64,000 bases of DNA from Candidatus Methylopumilus planktonicus (GTDB lineage: Bacteria; Pseudomonadota; Gammaproteobacteria; Burkholderiales; Methylophilaceae). The stretch's first letter is position 1; every line of letters begins with the position of its first letter. The stretch spans positions 1,178,001-1,242,000 of the forward strand of contig NZ_CP040984.1 of the NCBI RefSeq assembly GCF_006364715.1, written 5' to 3'. A program made the translations under genes and the position numbers. Positions 53,140 through 60,699 of the stretch are shown here, one piece after another. The notes beneath the pieces were generated by a model, which saw only the letters and a program-made list of their open reading frames with translations, made no database searches and was not told the DNA's origin.

Positions 53140-54339
53140 ATGTTTAAAAAGTTTTCTTTTTTCAATCACGCATTTCTTAGGAATGCTTTTTTACTTATTT
53201 TAAGTCCCAAGCTTTTTTTCAATCACGGGCACATTCCTCCTAAGAACCATAAAATTCCAAATCGCTTTTTTGGATTAAGTCTCACCATTGAAGATTTAAT
53301 CGAAGACCCCATAGGTGTTGTTGAAATGTGTCGTCAGCATAAAATTCGAGACGTGACACTTCTTATTCCATCCAATCGTATCAGTGAATTTAGTGCAACA
53401 TTTATGGATGACCTCATTGGGCATGACATTAAATTTAATCTCAAGCTAGTCCTGATTGATGAGGAAGATATCTATCTTCAATGGCGAGAGATTTTAGATC
53501 TTACCTTGCTAGGTTATCAAACTCATATTGCATCCATAGAAATTGAAATGACGAGCTTTACTCAAAAAGCATTGCATATGTTCTTAAATATTTGGACCAT
53601 GACGTTTAATATTGCGAGACTTAAAAAGATTAAAGTCGCAGGCCCATCTATTCCATCATTTAGCCCCTTCTTTAATGACATGGTATTTAAGCTCTTAAAA
53701 GACAAATATCAACTACCGGATATTCACACGATTAATTTAACCAACGAAATGGATAAAGAGCCTGAGCTTATTTATTCAAATTTCTTAATCCCCAAATTAG
53801 GTAAACTTTTTAGATTCAATCTCATAAAAAAATTAGCGCTCATTCAAAGAATTGCTGAAAGTTTTAATATCAAAACCGTTTATGGGACGATTGAATTAAA
53901 GCGTCATGAAATTACTTCCTATACCCTGCGAGCGATTTCTTTGCTGATTGCCTCTGGCCGACTCTCAAAACTATATGTGCCTTACAGGAATGCTGAAGGT
54001 ATTCTTTTTCTAGTGGATCGTATGGAGGGCATGACTTATCTGGGTTCTTTATTTCATGATGCATCTTTCGAAATTCATCACTTCAAAAATGAGAAAGAAC
54101 AAATGCATGCCATATGGGCGCGAGATGATAAGACTTTAAATCCAGAGAGTTTTTATCATATTGAAGATATCTATACAGCTAAAATCTATGACAGCCATGG
54201 TGACATGATTGATCGCAATCAATTCAAAATTACAGATACGCCGATCTACCTGGTCTGGAGATCGATGGATCCTATTATCTTCATTGATACACCAAAAGCC
54301 TTAGATCTTAATGTCACCAATATCATGGCTCTATCATGA
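53140..54339 (+). CDS. Unassigned protein, possible TIM-barrel glycoside-hydrolase-like
   Basis: I do not recognise this 399-residue protein. Alternating strand/helix stretches (IRDVTLLIPSN, FNLKLVLIDEED, IASIEIEMTS, IKKIKVAGPS-like, TVYGTIELKRHE) suggest a (beta/alpha)8 barrel. The end (YDSHGDMIDRNQFKITDTP, then IYLVW) resembles the beta-sandwich tail of some GH39-like glycosidases. No signal peptide is clear; the N-terminus is hydrophobic but contains Lys/Arg and a HGHIPPK region. Catalytic Glu residues cannot be assigned. It stands between the amtB terminator and pqqA, 112 bases before the latter, and may be co-transcribed with it. Confidence 0.6.
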   Translation: MFKKFSFFNHAFLRNAFLLILSPKLFFNHGHIPPKNHKIPNRFFGLSLTIEDLIEDPIGVVEMCRQHKIRDVTLLIPSNRISEFSATFMDDLIGHDIKFNLKLVLIDEEDIYLQWREILDLTLLGYQTHIASIEIEMTSFTQKALHMFLNIWTMTFNIARLKKIKVAGPSIPSFSPFFNDMVFKLLKDKYQLPDIHTINLTNEMDKEPELIYSNFLIPKLGKLFRFNLIKKLALIQRIAESFNIKTVYGTIELKRHEITSYTLRAISLLIASGRLSKLYVPYRNAEGILFLVDRMEGMTYLGSLFHDASFEIHHFKNEKEQMHAIWARDDKTLNPESFYHIEDIYTAKIYDSHGDMIDRNQFKITDTPIYLVWRSMDPIIFIDTPKALDLNVTNIMALS

Positions 54340-54451
54340 AAATCATGAGGTCCAATTCATTACCTGTTCCGTGTATTTAATATTGATGCAGCCTATAGTT
54401 CCTTCAATGCATCTTGAATGCAGATCGTTTAACCCTTATAGGAGAAATATT

Positions 54452-54523
54452 ATGTGGACAACTCCAGCAGCTACAGAAATGCGTTTTGGCTTTGAAGTAA
54501 CTATGTACGTAATGAACAAGTAA
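54452..54523 (+). CDS. pqqA: PQQ precursor peptide PqqA (orphan)
   Basis: The 23-residue peptide begins MWTTPAATEMRFGFE and contains E15 and Y19 in EVTMY, the Glu-x3-Tyr pair that PqqE and later enzymes join to form pyrroloquinoline quinone. GGAG lies 7 bases before the ATG and fixes the start. A bidirectional terminator follows. pqqB, C, D and E are not nearby, so this copy works in trans. PQQ is the cofactor of methanol dehydrogenase, which fits a methylotroph. It is too short to be caught by most gene finders. Confidence 0.9.
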   Translation: MWTTPAATEMRFGFEVTMYVMNK

Positions 54524-54546
54524 TTGTTCGTTAACTACGGTTACAT

Positions 54547-54573
54547 AAAAAAGGAAGCTTAGCTTCCTTTTTT
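54547..54573. terminator. Bidirectional terminator between pqqA and mltA
   Basis: AAAAAAGGAAGC (54547-54558) and GCTTCCTTTTTT (54562-54573) form a perfect hairpin with A and T tails, so it works in both directions. It overlaps the mltA stop codon (54572-54574). Confidence 0.9.
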
Positions 54574-55825
54574 ATTTGGAAGCTTCCTCAATACGATTGC
54601 GTTTCATGGAAAATTCTTGCGTCGCGATTGGGAATACATAATCCTTAGGGAGTAATGCCCAAATTTTTCCCTGTTGTTTCATCGATCCCGCTTTTCTTCC
54701 CGCCTCTTCCCCAGTGCCCCAATAGAAATCTGCGCGAACACCGCCTCGAATTGCCCCACCTGTATCTTGAGCAACCATTAAGCGATCGAGAGAATCATTG
54801 GTATTAGGTTGGGTTGTAGATAAGAAAATAGGCGCGCCTAATGGAATAAATTTAGGATCGATCGCAACACTTCGCTCAGCTTCAATCGATACCCCTAAAG
54901 CGCCAATCGGACCTGGTAAATCATTTGGTAATTTTCTAAAAAACACATAGCTAGTATTCATATTTAAAAATACTTTAAGTTTCACAATATTTTTTCTAGC
55001 CCAATTTTTGATACCTTCCATCGAAGCTTCAGCCATAGTGATTTCTTTTTTCTGAATGAGTGCTGAACCGATCGCTTTAAATGGATGGCCATTTTGATCG
55101 GCATACCCAATTTGCATAGTTTCTCCATTATCAAAGTGAATAATGCCTGATCCTTGAATCTCTAAAAAGAAAGCCTCTACAGGATCTTCTACCCAAACAA
55201 TTTCATTACCTGCCAAAGGGGTGCCTTGCCCATCAATCTCGGCTCTTGATAAGTAAGGGACTAATTTGTTTCCCACTACTTTCCCACGCAAACGTTTTGA
55301 TTTAAGTTCTGGATAAACTTCACTTAGATCCACAGTAATCAAATCTTTGGGCGTTGTGTAAAGTGGGATTTTGTAATGCGACGTTTTAACCTTACTACCT
55401 TTTAAGATAGGCTGATAATAACCAGTGATCATGCCGGTTTCAGAGCCATCGATATTACTTGCGATATAAACATTAAAATAGTTTTTAAAATAGTTTTGTA
55501 TATTTTCATCACTTGGCTCTTTGATATCATCCGCAAGATCACATACTTTTTTCCAAGCATCTTTTTGTTTTAAAGCAGAACAGCTTCTAAGCCATGCCGT
55601 CCAAGCAGGTAAAAGATTGTCATTTTCAAATGAGGATTCAATTGTGCTCCAGTCTGATTTCTTTAGAAGGCCGTAATCAGGAATTTTTGTTAAATCTTCT
55701 TTTTCTGTTTTAATTTTTGGGCAATCACAATTAGATTTTGTAACAGAAACTTTTTCTCCCTTATTGGGAACATCTACGCATGAGACAAGAAATAAAGTAA
55801 GTAAAAATATAATGAAATGTCTCAT
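54572..55825 (-). CDS. mltA: Membrane-bound lytic murein transglycosylase A
   Basis: MltA cuts glycan strands to anhydro-muropeptides at the outer membrane. The 417-residue lipoprotein has a lipobox at LVSC (C16). The MltA barrel contains ITGYYQPILKGS, the SRAEIDG region and LMVAQDTGGAIRGGVRADFY with the catalytic Asp. A GTGEEAG loop and a 3D-domain end follow. Products would be imported by AmpG and reused through Mpl, both in this window. apaG ends one base upstream. Confidence 0.95.
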   Translation of the reverse strand: MRHFIIFLLTLFLVSCVDVPNKGEKVSVTKSNCDCPKIKTEKEDLTKIPDYGLLKKSDWSTIESSFENDNLLPAWTAWLRSCSALKQKDAWKKVCDLADDIKEPSDENIQNYFKNYFNVYIASNIDGSETGMITGYYQPILKGSKVKTSHYKIPLYTTPKDLITVDLSEVYPELKSKRLRGKVVGNKLVPYLSRAEIDGQGTPLAGNEIVWVEDPVEAFFLEIQGSGIIHFDNGETMQIGYADQNGHPFKAIGSALIQKKEITMAEASMEGIKNWARKNIVKLKVFLNMNTSYVFFRKLPNDLPGPIGALGVSIEAERSVAIDPKFIPLGAPIFLSTTQPNTNDSLDRLMVAQDTGGAIRGGVRADFYWGTGEEAGRKAGSMKQQGKIWALLPKDYVFPIATQEFSMKRNRIEEASK

Positions 55826-56209
55826 TTAATGGAGCGTCCTTGGCATCGATAAAATAAACATAGGAATTTCTGCATCAAATGATGTGCCATCTTCGGACAC
55901 CATCTGATAACTGCCGTGCATGGAGCCTACAGGTGTGTTAATTTCAGTCCCGCTTGTATAAGTATACGACTCATGCGGTTGAATCAGAGGCTGTTCACCG
56001 ACTACCCCTAAACCTTTCACTTCAAAAGATTCTTCATTAGCGTCTGTAATAATCCAATGACGGCTCACAAGCTGCGCTGGAATCAATCCATCATTGCTGA
56101 TCGTAACGGTGTAATTGAAAAAATAACGGTTATGCTCAATGCTAGATTTTTCTTCTACAAAATGAGTTTCAACATTAATACGAATCGCATGTAATTTTGA
56201 AGATCCCAT
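55826..56209 (-). CDS. apaG: ApaG (Co2+/Mg2+ efflux-associated) domain protein
   Basis: This 127-residue immunoglobulin-like protein has YFFNYTVTISNDG, LVSRHWIITDANEE, VKGLGVVGEQPLIQPHESY and MHGSYQM, the family signature. Its biochemical function is not firmly known. It lies between thiG and mltA, directly abutting mltA. Confidence 0.93.
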   Translation of the reverse strand: MGSSKLHAIRINVETHFVEEKSSIEHNRYFFNYTVTISNDGLIPAQLVSRHWIITDANEESFEVKGLGVVGEQPLIQPHESYTYTSGTEINTPVGSMHGSYQMVSEDGTSFDAEIPMFILSMPRTLH

Positions 56210-56213
56210 AATA

Positions 56214-57005
56214 TTAGGAAATCATGCCTTGTGTGGGGGAGGTGGGAGATGCTGAATATAATTTCTTAGCCATTCGTCCTGCAAGGTATGCTTCGCGCCC
56301 AGCCTCAATGGCTTTTTTCATAGCACCTGCCATCATGATTGGATCATTCGCACTTGCAATGGCTGTATTCATGAGGACACCTTCGCAACCTAATTCCATC
56401 GCAATCGCAGCATCTGATGCGGTACCCACACCTGCGTCTACTAAAACAGGGACTTTTGCATGTTCAATAATAATTTGTAAATTCCATGGATTTAAAATGC
56501 CCATGCCAGAACCAATGAGAGAAGCCAAAGGCATGATGGCACAGCAACCAATATTTTCAAGTTCTTTTGCCACAATCGGATCATCTGATGTGTACACCAT
56601 CACATCAAAACCTTCTTTAATTAAAACTTCTGCGGCTTTTAAAGTTTCCATCACATTGGGATAAAGTGTTTTAGGGTCACCTAAGACTTCTAACTTGACA
56701 AGCGTATGGCCATCTAATAATTCTCTGGCCAAACGAAGTGTTCTCACCGCATCATCGGCTGAATAACAACCTGCCGTATTAGGAAGATAAGTAAAATGAT
56801 TGGGTGGTACAAAATCAAGAAGGGATGGCTCGCCTTCATTTTGCCCAATATTAGTTCGGCGAATCGCAACTGTAATAATTTCTGCACCACTCGCATCAAT
56901 CGCGAGTCTTGTTTCCTGAAAATCTTTATATTTACCAGTACCTACCAATAGTCTTGATTGGTAACTTTTACCTGCGATGATAAGTGAATCTTTTTTTTGT
57001 GCCAT
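56214..57005 (-). CDS. thiG: Thiazole synthase
   Basis: ThiG makes the thiazole phosphate of thiamine from DXP, dehydroglycine and ThiS thiocarboxylate. The 263 residues show [10 protein letters not shown], the Schiff-base lysine in [10 protein letters not shown], and [14 protein letters not shown] and [15 protein letters not shown] 57005 is chosen because it lies just after the thiS stop; an upstream extension would run into thiS. Confidence 0.95.
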   Translation of the reverse strand: MAQKKDSLIIAGKSYQSRLLVGTGKYKDFQETRLAIDASGAEIITVAIRRTNIGQNEGEPSLLDFVPPNHFTYLPNTAGCYSADDAVRTLRLARELLDGHTLVKLEVLGDPKTLYPNVMETLKAAEVLIKEGFDVMVYTSDDPIVAKELENIGCCAIMPLASLIGSGMGILNPWNLQIIIEHAKVPVLVDAGVGTASDAAIAMELGCEGVLMNTAIASANDPIMMAGAMKKAIEAGREAYLAGRMAKKLYSASPTSPTQGMIS

Positions 57006-57006
57006 C

Positions 57007-57210
57007 TTAACCACCACCAACTGCGCCAACAATTTCTAATTGGTCGCCATCTTGGAGCAAGATATTTTGGAATTCAGATTTTGAAATAATCATACCGTTC
57101 TTTTCGATTGCAATTCGCTTACCTAAAAGATTAAGTTGTGTGACTAATCCTTCGATTGTCATCGAAGTGTCATCAAAAGATTTTATATTACCGTTAATTT
57201 TAAGATTCAT
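57007..57210 (-). CDS. thiS: Sulfur carrier protein ThiS
   Basis: This 67-residue ubiquitin-like protein carries sulfur as a C-terminal thiocarboxylate. It begins [12 protein letters not shown] and ends in GAVGGG, one glycine more than the usual GG end. Start at ATG 57210. It is paired with thiG one base downstream. thiF and thiO are not near. Confidence 0.9.
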   Translation of the reverse strand: MNLKINGNIKSFDDTSMTIEGLVTQLNLLGKRIAIEKNGMIISKSEFQNILLQDGDQLEIVGAVGGG

Positions 57211-57318
57211 GGATATGGCTTTATTCGTCAAACATTGAATTTTTAAATAAATTTAGAGTCCTAATTCAATGGAACACAATTCCATAGAGTTAAATACAAT
57301 CCCAAAAGGAAAAGCTAT

Positions 57319-57480
57319 ATGCAAAATTATAATACAGATTCGCTGAATACATTGCCTCAGAACAAAGACGAGACAGATCATTTAATTTCGTTGGAAAAGA
57401 AAAACACGCCGATTGAATTAACTACCGATGAAAAGCTTCGCCGTAAACGTTGGCTCGAGTCGATCTCAGATTGCGTTTAA
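57319..57480 (+). CDS. Small hypothetical protein of 53 residues
   Basis: The frame from ATG 57319 is preceded by AAAAGGA and encodes a polar, charged protein. It has an acidic N-terminal half and the basic patch EKLRRKRWLES near the C-terminus. It has no signal peptide or cysteine motif beyond one late Cys. It starts in the short gap divergent from thiS and ends in TTAA shared with the convergent hydrolase gene. The tidy fit between neighbours and the ribosome-binding site support a real gene. Function unknown. Confidence 0.6.
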   Translation: MQNYNTDSLNTLPQNKDETDHLISLEKKNTPIELTTDEKLRRKRWLESISDCV

Positions 57481-58214
57481 GCAAGTTTGCGTTGGAAAAG
57501 TTTTAAAGCTAAGTCATAACCTAAAAGTGCCAACTCAGGATCATAGCGCTCACCTTCGTCACGCATAAAGGCATGTTGGCCATTAAACTCATGCCACGTA
57601 AATGCTAATTGAGCATCAAGCATTTTTTCATAAACGACTTTACGACCTTGTTCTGGAATATGGTTGTCTTGTTTGCCCCAAATCATTAGAAGCTCACCCT
57701 TGATGTCTTTTAAGCGATTCATGGAATGCTGATTAGGTTTGTTTGGAATCACATTGGTATGTAAATCTGTCGCATAAAAACATGCGGTGGCTTCAATTTC
57801 AGGTTGTAGTGCTGCTCTATAAGCTAAGTGCCCGCCGATACAAAATCCCATAGCCCCGATATGACCTGAAAACCAAGGTTGTTTTTTGATCCATGCAATC
57901 ATTGCTTGATTGTCAGCGTCATAACCCTCAACGTCTTTTGCTGACTTATCCGCATTACCTTTATCACGTCCTGCGTCGTCATAAGCTAAGACTGTACCAA
58001 TCGGATTTAACTCGTGAAAGACTTCAGGCACTAAGACAGTGAATCCATGACCCGCAATGATTTTGGCTGCACGTTCAATCGGACCTGTTTGCTGAAAAAT
58101 TTCTGAATAAAAGAGAATTGCGGGGGTCTTTTTATGCGTGAGAGGCTTATGCACATAAGTACGCATAATGCCTGTAGGGGTATTTAAATCAACAAATTCT
58201 GACTGAATTAACAT
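57477..58214 (-). CDS. Dienelactone hydrolase family protein
   Basis: This 245-residue alpha/beta hydrolase has a Cys nucleophile (C125 in GFCIGGH), D183 (WGKQDNHIP) and H214 (FNGQHAFMRDE), the DLH triad. Dienelactone hydrolases open lactones in aromatic breakdown, but solitary copies in streamlined genomes have unknown substrates. Normal length for the family. Confidence 0.9.
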   Translation of the reverse strand: MLIQSEFVDLNTPTGIMRTYVHKPLTHKKTPAILFYSEIFQQTGPIERAAKIIAGHGFTVLVPEVFHELNPIGTVLAYDDAGRDKGNADKSAKDVEGYDADNQAMIAWIKKQPWFSGHIGAMGFCIGGHLAYRAALQPEIEATACFYATDLHTNVIPNKPNQHSMNRLKDIKGELLMIWGKQDNHIPEQGRKVVYEKMLDAQLAFTWHEFNGQHAFMRDEGERYDPELALLGYDLALKLFQRKLA

Positions 58215-58297
58215 GCTTCATCCTAAGCTTAATAAGGGGTTAATAGAAAAACGGAAGCCCTTATTTTACTTGATTCGAAGCGAGTTTAAAGTGAATT

Positions 58298-58501
58298 TTA
58301 GTAATCTGAACTGCGGCCTGTGGAGTAATTTAAAGGGGCATCATTTTGCCACTCACCGCAGTCGACGCATTGATGATCTTCCATGGTCGGGCAATATTGC
58401 AAATGAGTTGCCTTACACTTAAAACAGCTTGAAGCCTTTTCGTGGCGATCATGAATCTCCGCAGATACTTTATCACTTCCAAGACCATACTTATTATCCA
58501 T
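58298..58501 (-). CDS. Small Cys-rich (zinc-ribbon-like) protein
   Basis: The 67-residue protein has cysteines at 26, 29, 37, 45 and 48 in CFKCK, YCPT and CVDCGEW, i.e. CxxC-x7-C-x7-CxxC. This is suited to a zinc or Fe-S site. The start is supported by an AGGGGG ribosome-binding site. Family not recognised; it may be a regulator or metal chaperone. Confidence 0.6.
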   Translation of the reverse strand: MDNKYGLGSDKVSAEIHDRHEKASSCFKCKATHLQYCPTMEDHQCVDCGEWQNDAPLNYSTGRSSDY

Positions 58502-58571
58502 AAGACCCCCTTAAAAAATCAAATGGTGATGAAGCTTTAATGTACGCCTCGTTTTTATGAAGCGCAAGTGG

Positions 58572-58943
58572 CTATTTTAACTTTTGTACCTGACATTTTT
58601 GATAGGTTAAAACATCACCCTCTTTAATGTAAGTCTCAGGGTCATTGATCTCTAATGTGGTCGACTCATTGGTATAAGTATTTTTTAAGGCGTCTACTTG
58701 TTTCAAACCAAATTCACGATTCGGGAAAGTAATCCACATCTCTTTTCCGCCCTCGAGTGCTTTTATATAAAACTTCTTATTTTTTTCACACTGATATAAA
58801 GAAGCCCCTAGAGGAGCAGTCGAGAGTTCACGATAATCACCGTTCAGCATAGGTAAATTTACTTCAGGTATCTTCACGCTCCCACAACTTGAAATGAGAA
58901 ATGACATACTTAACAATATCAATTGTTTAAAACTTAGTTTCAT
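58572..58943 (-). CDS. Predicted lipoprotein, MliC-like
   Basis: The 123-residue protein has a signal peptide with lipobox Cys at 20 (FLISSC). Its mature part has LYQCEKNKKFYIKALEGG, WITFPNREF, LEINDPETY and YQKCQ. The pattern of two cysteines about 65-70 residues apart with beta strands between recalls the MliC lysozyme-inhibitor fold. Identity is tentative. Start overlaps the upstream protease gene stop by ATGA, implying coupled expression. Confidence 0.6.
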   Translation of the reverse strand: MKLSFKQLILLSMSFLISSCGSVKIPEVNLPMLNGDYRELSTAPLGASLYQCEKNKKFYIKALEGGKEMWITFPNREFGLKQVDALKNTYTNESTTLEINDPETYIKEGDVLTYQKCQVQKLK

Positions 58944-59923
58944 TGTGCTTCCTGCAATAGGGATTCATCTAACTGACTTAACAATGTCTCAATCGCCAAA
59001 ATTTGATTGGTATCATTATTAACTTTTGCAATCTTTAATAAGTAAAACTGTGCACGTGCATGACGAGAATTTTTCTTGACAACCTCGTCTAATACTTTCT
59101 TTGCTCCCACATAATCTTTTAGCTCAAATTGAGATAAAGCTTTAGTAAAAATTGCTTCGAGAGATTGAGGTTCACTTTTAAGCCAAAGGCTTGAAATCTC
59201 AAATAAACGGCCCCATTGCTTCTCTCGCTCAGCATCATAAGTTTGCATAAAATAAGGGCGTTTATCTAAGGGCGCATCCCAGAAAGGCAATTCAGTTTGA
59301 GCAGTCAATTCTATATCTTTACCTTGCTGCAATAAATTTTTTATCCACTCCACAGGAATACTATAAAAATAAGCAAAGCGTCCTGGGCTTTTAAAAGTAG
59401 TCACTCCAATCAGTTGCCCCTCGTCGTCGAAAAGCCCTCCGCCAGAAGCTCCCATAGCAAAGCCAGTTGAGGAGTGAATGATATTTTCATTATCGAGAGA
59501 ATATAAAGCTTTAATTTGCCCATACGACACAACTGGTTTAACAGCATTGCCACTATAACTTTTTGAAAAAACTGATTGCTCGTATGTGAGTTTTTTAGTG
59601 TCACCCAAAACAACCGGTTTAATATTTAAAAACTTAAATTGGAGTATGCATAAATCATGGCGCCAGTCTGCTTTCATGCTGACAGGAGCAAATCGCTCAC
59701 CATATTTTGCAATTTGTACCCCTTGAGAGTTAGCTATAACATGACAATTAGTTGCAACTTGATCTTCAGCTACAACAATGCCTGAACCAACTCCATGGCC
59801 CCCTTTAGAATCAAGCACATGAACCTTCACGATTGAAGGTGAAACAGCAAAAGTAACCTCACTTGAAGCCATTGCAAACACTATTTGAGGAATGAAAAAT
59901 AGTAGGGTTAAAAATCGATACAT
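58940..59923 (-). CDS. Trypsin-like serine protease with TPR tail
   Basis: The 327-residue secreted protein (signal peptide MYRFLTLLFFIPQIVFA) has the S1 triad: H61 in ATNCHVIAN, D90 in DLCILQF, S160 in GASGGGLF. It lacks a PDZ domain; the last ~100 residues look like TPR helices (AIFTKALSQFELKDYVGAKK). This is likely an envelope quality-control or processing protease. It is coupled to the following lipoprotein gene. Confidence 0.82.
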   Translation of the reverse strand: MYRFLTLLFFIPQIVFAMASSEVTFAVSPSIVKVHVLDSKGGHGVGSGIVVAEDQVATNCHVIANSQGVQIAKYGERFAPVSMKADWRHDLCILQFKFLNIKPVVLGDTKKLTYEQSVFSKSYSGNAVKPVVSYGQIKALYSLDNENIIHSSTGFAMGASGGGLFDDEGQLIGVTTFKSPGRFAYFYSIPVEWIKNLLQQGKDIELTAQTELPFWDAPLDKRPYFMQTYDAEREKQWGRLFEISSLWLKSEPQSLEAIFTKALSQFELKDYVGAKKVLDEVVKKNSRHARAQFYLLKIAKVNNDTNQILAIETLLSQLDESLLQEAQ

Positions 59924-59994
59924 AACGAAAAAAATTTAACTTAGGAAACAGTAGATGACGAACTAGAAAGCTTAGTTCCATAAAAATTCAAAAC

Positions 59995-60675
59995 TTAACC
60001 ACATTTACTGTCGCCACAACTTAAGCATGTGAGACATCCATCCATCATGATGACTGCTTTAGTTTGGCATTTGCTACAAAGTTGTGAGCCTTTTGGATAT
60101 CCTGTGCTGTCCATTTCTTCAGAATTTTTTACCATATATTCAGCACGCTTTTCCTCCATCAATTTTTTTTGATGTTCATCAGGTAAAGCTTTTTTAAGCA
60201 TACCAATATCGATTAAATGTTGTTCAACCACTTCTCCAATTTCAGCCACTAAACTCGGCACGTACTTACCGCCTTTTTTAAAGTAGCCGCCATTAGGATC
60301 AAATACGCTATGAAGCTCTTCGACCAAGAATGTCAAATCGCCACCTTTTCTGAATACAGCAGACATGACACGCGTCAAACCTACAATCCATTGGAAGTGA
60401 TCCATATTTTTTGAGTTGATAAAAATTTCAAAAGGCCTGCGGTGTTCTTGCGGTGTGCCTTCATTCATGATGATGTCATTGATTGTGATATAAAGTGCGT
60501 GCTCAGTCACAGGTGTTTTCACTTTATAAGTGGAGCCTGTAATTTTTTCAGGACGGCCTAGAGGCTCACCTAGCTGCACAACATTTTGGTTTTCTTTCTG
60601 AGTTAGCGCATTCGCTTTATCTTCTTCAGAAACAACGTTATAACCTACGATTTTTTTTTCAATTTTAATTGCCAT
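59995..60675 (-). CDS. nrdJb: Class II ribonucleotide reductase, C-terminal subunit (NrdJb)
   Basis: This 226-residue protein matches the separate C-terminal part of split B12-dependent reductases. It has TEHALYITINDI, FVNSKN-like and FEIFINSKN, and a cysteine-rich end CSKCQTK...CLTCLSCGDSKCG. The CGDSKC redox pair would re-reduce the active site. It lies 24 bases after nrdJa and completes the enzyme. Confidence 0.88.
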   Translation of the reverse strand: MAIKIEKKIVGYNVVSEEDKANALTQKENQNVVQLGEPLGRPEKITGSTYKVKTPVTEHALYITINDIIMNEGTPQEHRRPFEIFINSKNMDHFQWIVGLTRVMSAVFRKGGDLTFLVEELHSVFDPNGGYFKKGGKYVPSLVAEIGEVVEQHLIDIGMLKKALPDEHQKKLMEEKRAEYMVKNSEEMDSTGYPKGSQLCSKCQTKAVIMMDGCLTCLSCGDSKCG

Positions 60676-60699
60676 TATTTTCCTTTAATTTCTTAAGTC

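Noticed and set aside
54385..54413. GATGCA/TGCATC inverted repeat before pqqA as a riboswitch or operator
   Set aside because: Six-base arms with a 17-base loop are common by chance in such AT-rich DNA and no known riboswitch core is present.
54311..54451. In-frame extension of pqqA to a 70-residue protein
   Set aside because: GGAG sits right before the inner ATG, PqqA peptides are 22-30 residues, and the extension overlaps the preceding gene.
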